33,532 bases of DNA from Acidimicrobiia bacterium (GTDB lineage Bacteria; Actinomycetota; Acidimicrobiia; Acidimicrobiales; Bin134). A program made the position numbers and the translations under genes. The stretch covers positions 1 through 33,532 of the forward strand of contig JAJEGM010000029.1 in assembly GCA_022819825.1 (NCBI GenBank), given 5' to 3'. Shown one piece after another: positions 30,923 to 33,532 of the stretch. The notes beneath the pieces were generated by a model that made no database searches, was not told where the DNA came from, and worked only from the letters and a program-made list of their open reading frames with translations. Each line of letters starts with the position of its first letter. The stretch's first letter is position 1.

Positions 30923-33532
30923 ATGGCCGCACCAGCCAAGCGCCCGAGCCGGAAACTGCTTTTGGCCCTGTTGTCTGTGCTGCTTTTGGCCGGTGGCCTT
31001 GTGTTCGCGCTGCCCGACACAACGCCTGCCGCCGATGCCCACGACATCACCTACACCGAGACCTTCCCCTGCGAAATAGTCCAGACCCCCTTCGGCGATT
31101 TCGAGCACTGCCCGCCGCCGAAGGTCCACGTCGTTTCCCACACCCATTGTTGGAACGGGAAGGTGATCGCCTTCGGCATCGGCTCCTGCCCGCCCAGGCC
31201 CACGCCCCAGCCGACGCCGGAGCCGTGCAGCTTCCTATCCCACCGCCACGGAACAACCGGGCCGTGCCACTACACGCTCAGGAAGTGCAACGGGGCATGG
31301 ATCGACCACGACGCCGACTGCAAGGTGGTCCAAGACTGCAAGCCGGGGAACGGCCAGCACCGCCACGCCAGCACCAACACCTGCCACGGCGGCAGCCACT
31401 CATGCCCCACCGGCCAAGTGCCGACATCGACCACAACCCACGGCCACGTCTCGGGCTGCAAAAACCCGCCGCCGAAGGATTGCACGACGGGGAACGGCGA
31501 GCACCGACACGCCAGCACCAACACCTGCCACGCCGACCACCCGGCCGAGCCGGTGTGCGGAACCGGCAACGCGGGGCAAACCGTCACATGGACCACCCAC
31601 ACCGGCGCGGACGGCCACACCCAGCAGTCAAAGGACTGCCCGCAGCTCTGCGCGTTCGATCACAAAACCGAGCACCGCCACGCCAGCACCAACACCTGCC
31701 ACAGCAACCACGCCAAATGCGACTCGGGCAAGTACAAAGACGAAACCGGAACCGTTTACGACCACACCGGCGGCGACAGCCACGGCCAAAAACCAGCCAG
31801 CGGATGCCACGACCGGCCCACGACTACGCCGGGCCAGGTGTGCTCCACGGGCCAACAGGCGTTCTCGACACCGCCGACGAGCACCCCCATAGTCAGCCCG
31901 TTGACCGGCGAGCACATCCGCCCCTCCGATCCCTACTTCGCGCAAAAGGCCAGTTGGGACGGCGAGGCCGGTGAGTGGAAGCAGGTGAGCGGCAAGCCCA
32001 CTTGCTACCAAGCCGTGCTGCCAAACGGGAGGGTGCCCATCAAAGACCTGGGGGATTCGGAAATCGACGTGGGCGGCGTCGTCACAACCCTGGGCGGCGG
32101 CCTCTGGAACTTTCTTTATGGTGTGTTCGAGTTCAAAGGCGAGCAAGACCTTGAGCAAGCCGAAGTTCAACTAGAAGTGGGCAAAGTTACGGGCGATGTT
32201 GCTGTAAAAGGCTATCGACTGTTCTTCTGCAATGAGCCGGGGAAGCAAATAGCAGGAGAGGGGGCGGAAAAGCTCGCTGAAAGAAACAGCAAGAACAGGC
32301 GCAAAACCACGCCCAAAATAAGTCCAAATCCAAATCCCAGAGCGGACCATGTAGCCGAAGCGGTGGAAGCGTGGATAGACGTGCTGTGTGTGCTGTCCGA
32401 CGACAGCGATTCCTCCCGCAGTTCCAGCCGCGATTCTGTCGGCAGCTCTGTTTCTGCTCCCGCCCCCGCCTCCGGGTTGTTAACAAGCGCCGGTGACGGG
32501 TACATAGTGGTTTCTTGGTCTGCTTCGACAACCAAGCCCGCCGCCGGTTTCGGCTATCGGTTGCAATGGAAGCCCGCCGCCAAAACATGGGGCAACCCCG
32601 CCGCCCAGAGTGAGGACTTGGAGCACGATATGGCCCATGTGGAGACAGCGGCCGTCATCCCTGGCCTTGTGAACGGCTCGGCCTACGACGTGCGGGTGGC
32701 CGCCTACAACGCCAACGGCCTCTCAACGTGGGCCACCGGCCAGGCCACCCCCACAGCCCCGGCCTCAGCTCCCGATCCGGCGTCGGGGTTGTCGCTGAGC
32801 GCCGGTGACGGGGAGATAGCGGTTTCATGGACTGCCTCGGCCACCGCTCCCGCCGCGGGGTTCGGGTATCGGGTGCAATGGAAGCTCACGACTCAGGCGT
32901 GGGGTGACGCCGCCGCGCATAGCACGGATTTGGACCACGGCTCGGATTTGGCCACATCGCACACGATCACCGGGCTAGCGGGCGGCTCGGCCTATGACGT
33001 GCGGGTGGCGGTGTTCAACGCTGATGGCGTCTCGGCGTGGATCAGCGACCAGGCCACCCCCACAGCCCCGGCCGCTCCCAGCTATAAGGCTCCGGCGAGC
33101 TTGGTTGCCACGGTGAGGGGGTATGCGGGCGAGACTCACCACGGCCAAGACCACGTCGACCGCTGGAACGGTGCTTTGGAGGGGTTGTGTGTTGAGGACT
33201 TCCCCGGCGTGTCCGCTATGACCTCGGCGCAGGCCCAGGGCTACGCCGACGCCTACTCGAGCTCGCGTTGGAGCCCGGTGGTTGCCGAGCTGAAAAAGGC
33301 CGAGGCCGCCAACTGCACAATCGCCGCCAAGCCCGAGCCGAAGGCATCGGCCCCGGCTGCGGCGTCGGGGTTGTCGCTGAGCGCGGGCGATAAGCAGATC
33401 GCGGTCTCGTGGTCGGCGTCGGCCACCGCGCCCGCCGCCGGTTTCGGCTATCGGGTGCAATGGAAGCTCACGACCCAAACATGGGGCGACGCCGCGGCGG
33501 GGTCCGAGGACTTGGACCACGGCTCAGACCTG
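30923..33532 (+). CDS. Very large exported His/Cys-rich fibronectin-III protein, open at the right edge
   Basis: The frame from ATG 30923 is open for 870 codons and has no stop in the window. An Arg/Lys n-region and hydrophobic core (about 12-30) form a signal peptide, with cleavage perhaps near A39. Residues about 40-300 are rich in Cys and His and hold three copies of HRHASTNTCH (146, 194, 251). A mixed region (about 300-510) follows, with a Ser/Arg-rich linker near 495-510. Fibronectin-III repeats begin at about 514, 613 and 812 (SGLxLSAGDxxIxVSW...YDVRV...QATPTAP). An insert between the second and third resembles the small marine surface-protein motif MTxAQAQGYADxYSxxRWxPVVAxL. GGGGAG lies 8 nt before the start. 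The role is unknown; a secreted adhesin or metal-binding surface protein is inferred. Confidence 0.85.
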   Translation, partial: MAAPAKRPSRKLLLALLSVLLLAGGLVFALPDTTPAADAHDITYTETFPCEIVQTPFGDFEHCPPPKVHVVSHTHCWNGKVIAFGIGSCPPRPTPQPTPEPCSFLSHRHGTTGPCHYTLRKCNGAWIDHDADCKVVQDCKPGNGQHRHASTNTCHGGSHSCPTGQVPTSTTTHGHVSGCKNPPPKDCTTGNGEHRHASTNTCHADHPAEPVCGTGNAGQTVTWTTHTGADGHTQQSKDCPQLCAFDHKTEHRHASTNTCHSNHAKCDSGKYKDETGTVYDHTGGDSHGQKPASGCHDRPTTTPGQVCSTGQQAFSTPPTSTPIVSPLTGEHIRPSDPYFAQKASWDGEAGEWKQVSGKPTCYQAVLPNGRVPIKDLGDSEIDVGGVVTTLGGGLWNFLYGVFEFKGEQDLEQAEVQLEVGKVTGDVAVKGYRLFFCNEPGKQIAGEGAEKLAERNSKNRRKTTPKISPNPNPRADHVAEAVEAWIDVLCVLSDDSDSSRSSSRDSVGSSVSAPAPASGLLTSAGDGYIVVSWSASTTKPAAGFGYRLQWKPAAKTWGNPAAQSEDLEHDMAHVETAAVIPGLVNGSAYDVRVAAYNANGLSTWATGQATPTAPASAPDPASGLSLSAGDGEIAVSWTASATAPAAGFGYRVQWKLTTQAWGDAAAHSTDLDHGSDLATSHTITGLAGGSAYDVRVAVFNADGVSAWISDQATPTAPAAPSYKAPASLVATVRGYAGETHHGQDHVDRWNGALEGLCVEDFPGVSAMTSAQAQGYADAYSSSRWSPVVAELKKAEAANCTIAAKPEPKASAPAAASGLSLSAGDKQIAVSWSASATAPAAGFGYRVQWKLTTQTWGDAAAGSEDLDHGSDL
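31346..31702 (+). repeat. Three His/Cys-rich repeats
   Basis: HRHASTNTCH is encoded exactly at 31358-31387, 31502-31531 and 31673-31702, preceded by GNGQ, GNGE or KTE. The copies are nearly identical at DNA level and are spaced by 48 and 57 codons. Each supplies three His and one Cys in ten residues, with more His and Cys between. Confidence 0.85.
32462..33532 (+). repeat. Fibronectin type III repeats
   Basis: Three homologous units start near 32462, 32762 and 33353, the last cut by the window end. The DNA of the second and third is almost identical over long stretches (for example GGGTTGTCGCTGAGCGC and TTCGG.TATCGGGTGCAATGG), which implies recent duplication or gene conversion. Confidence 0.85.

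Overview
The window is GC-rich, densely packed and almost certainly actinobacterial, most likely Acidimicrobiia. The evidence is a WhiB7-type regulator, oligoribonuclease, a clpS-DUF2017 pair, a caa3 oxidase with CtaF-like parts, and a SerRS and RsbW-like protein of that style. The lineage is an inference from gene content; no rRNA is present.

Layout. 1-4253: remains of a restriction-like defence locus (the C-terminus of an Eco57I-class DNA methyltransferase, a second C-terminal methyltransferase piece, and a PLD-nuclease/SNF2 helicase). 4254-6243: tRNA-Phe, tRNA-Asp, a ferritin-like fragment, a DUF4143 ATPase behind a palindrome, and tRNA-Glu. 6244-7656: NfeD plus an SPFH protein. 7661-9433 (minus): heme A synthase, clpS and DUF2017, overlapping or closely packed. 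9566-19016: heme O synthase, then a long cytochrome oxidase cluster. 19013-20287: serS. 20294-22634 (minus): thiol-redox lipoprotein TlpA, CcdA and two FluC subunits. 22687-23359 (minus): whiB7 with an upstream ORF and an attenuator. 23389-25013 (minus): oligoribonuclease and an MBL hydrolase. 25114-28073: dUTPase, an RsbW-like protein on the opposite strand, aspartate dehydrogenase and an ammonium transporter. 28133-28991: a lipoprotein and tRNA-Lys. 29044-33532: an accessory region with a small ORF, a tyrosine recombinase, an intergenic segment flanked by inverted recombinase-like sites, and a very large exported His/Cys-rich fibronectin-III protein that runs off the right end. That protein has no stop codon in the window.

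The oxidase cluster makes an aa3/caa3 terminal oxidase: CtaB and CtaA make heme O and heme A, CtaC carries CuA and a fused cytochrome c, CtaD is the catalytic subunit, CtaE and subunit IV are structural, and CtaG assembles copper. In front of the normal subunits lies a second set. It has a subunit I paralogue in which all six metal-ligand histidines are replaced, a subunit III paralogue, and a CtaF-like membrane protein. I think this ligand-less pseudo-oxidase module is one of the two most interesting things here.

The other is the accessory region at the right end. Two copies of a tyrosine-recombinase-style core site (arms around an identical 6-bp centre) lie in inverted orientation about 330 bp apart, between the recombinase gene and the exported protein gene. 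The segment between them carries outward-facing promoter-like sequences. This looks like an invertible promoter switch for a surface protein. A G14 tract at the start of the recombinase gene could add slipped-strand variation.

The whiB7 leader is a third strong case. A 54-codon ORF, a perfect terminator hairpin and an exactly complementary antiterminator arm inside the end of the ORF form a complete translation-dependent attenuator. Many genes here also have a -10-like hexamer 6-9 nt before the start codon, suggesting frequent leaderless transcripts.
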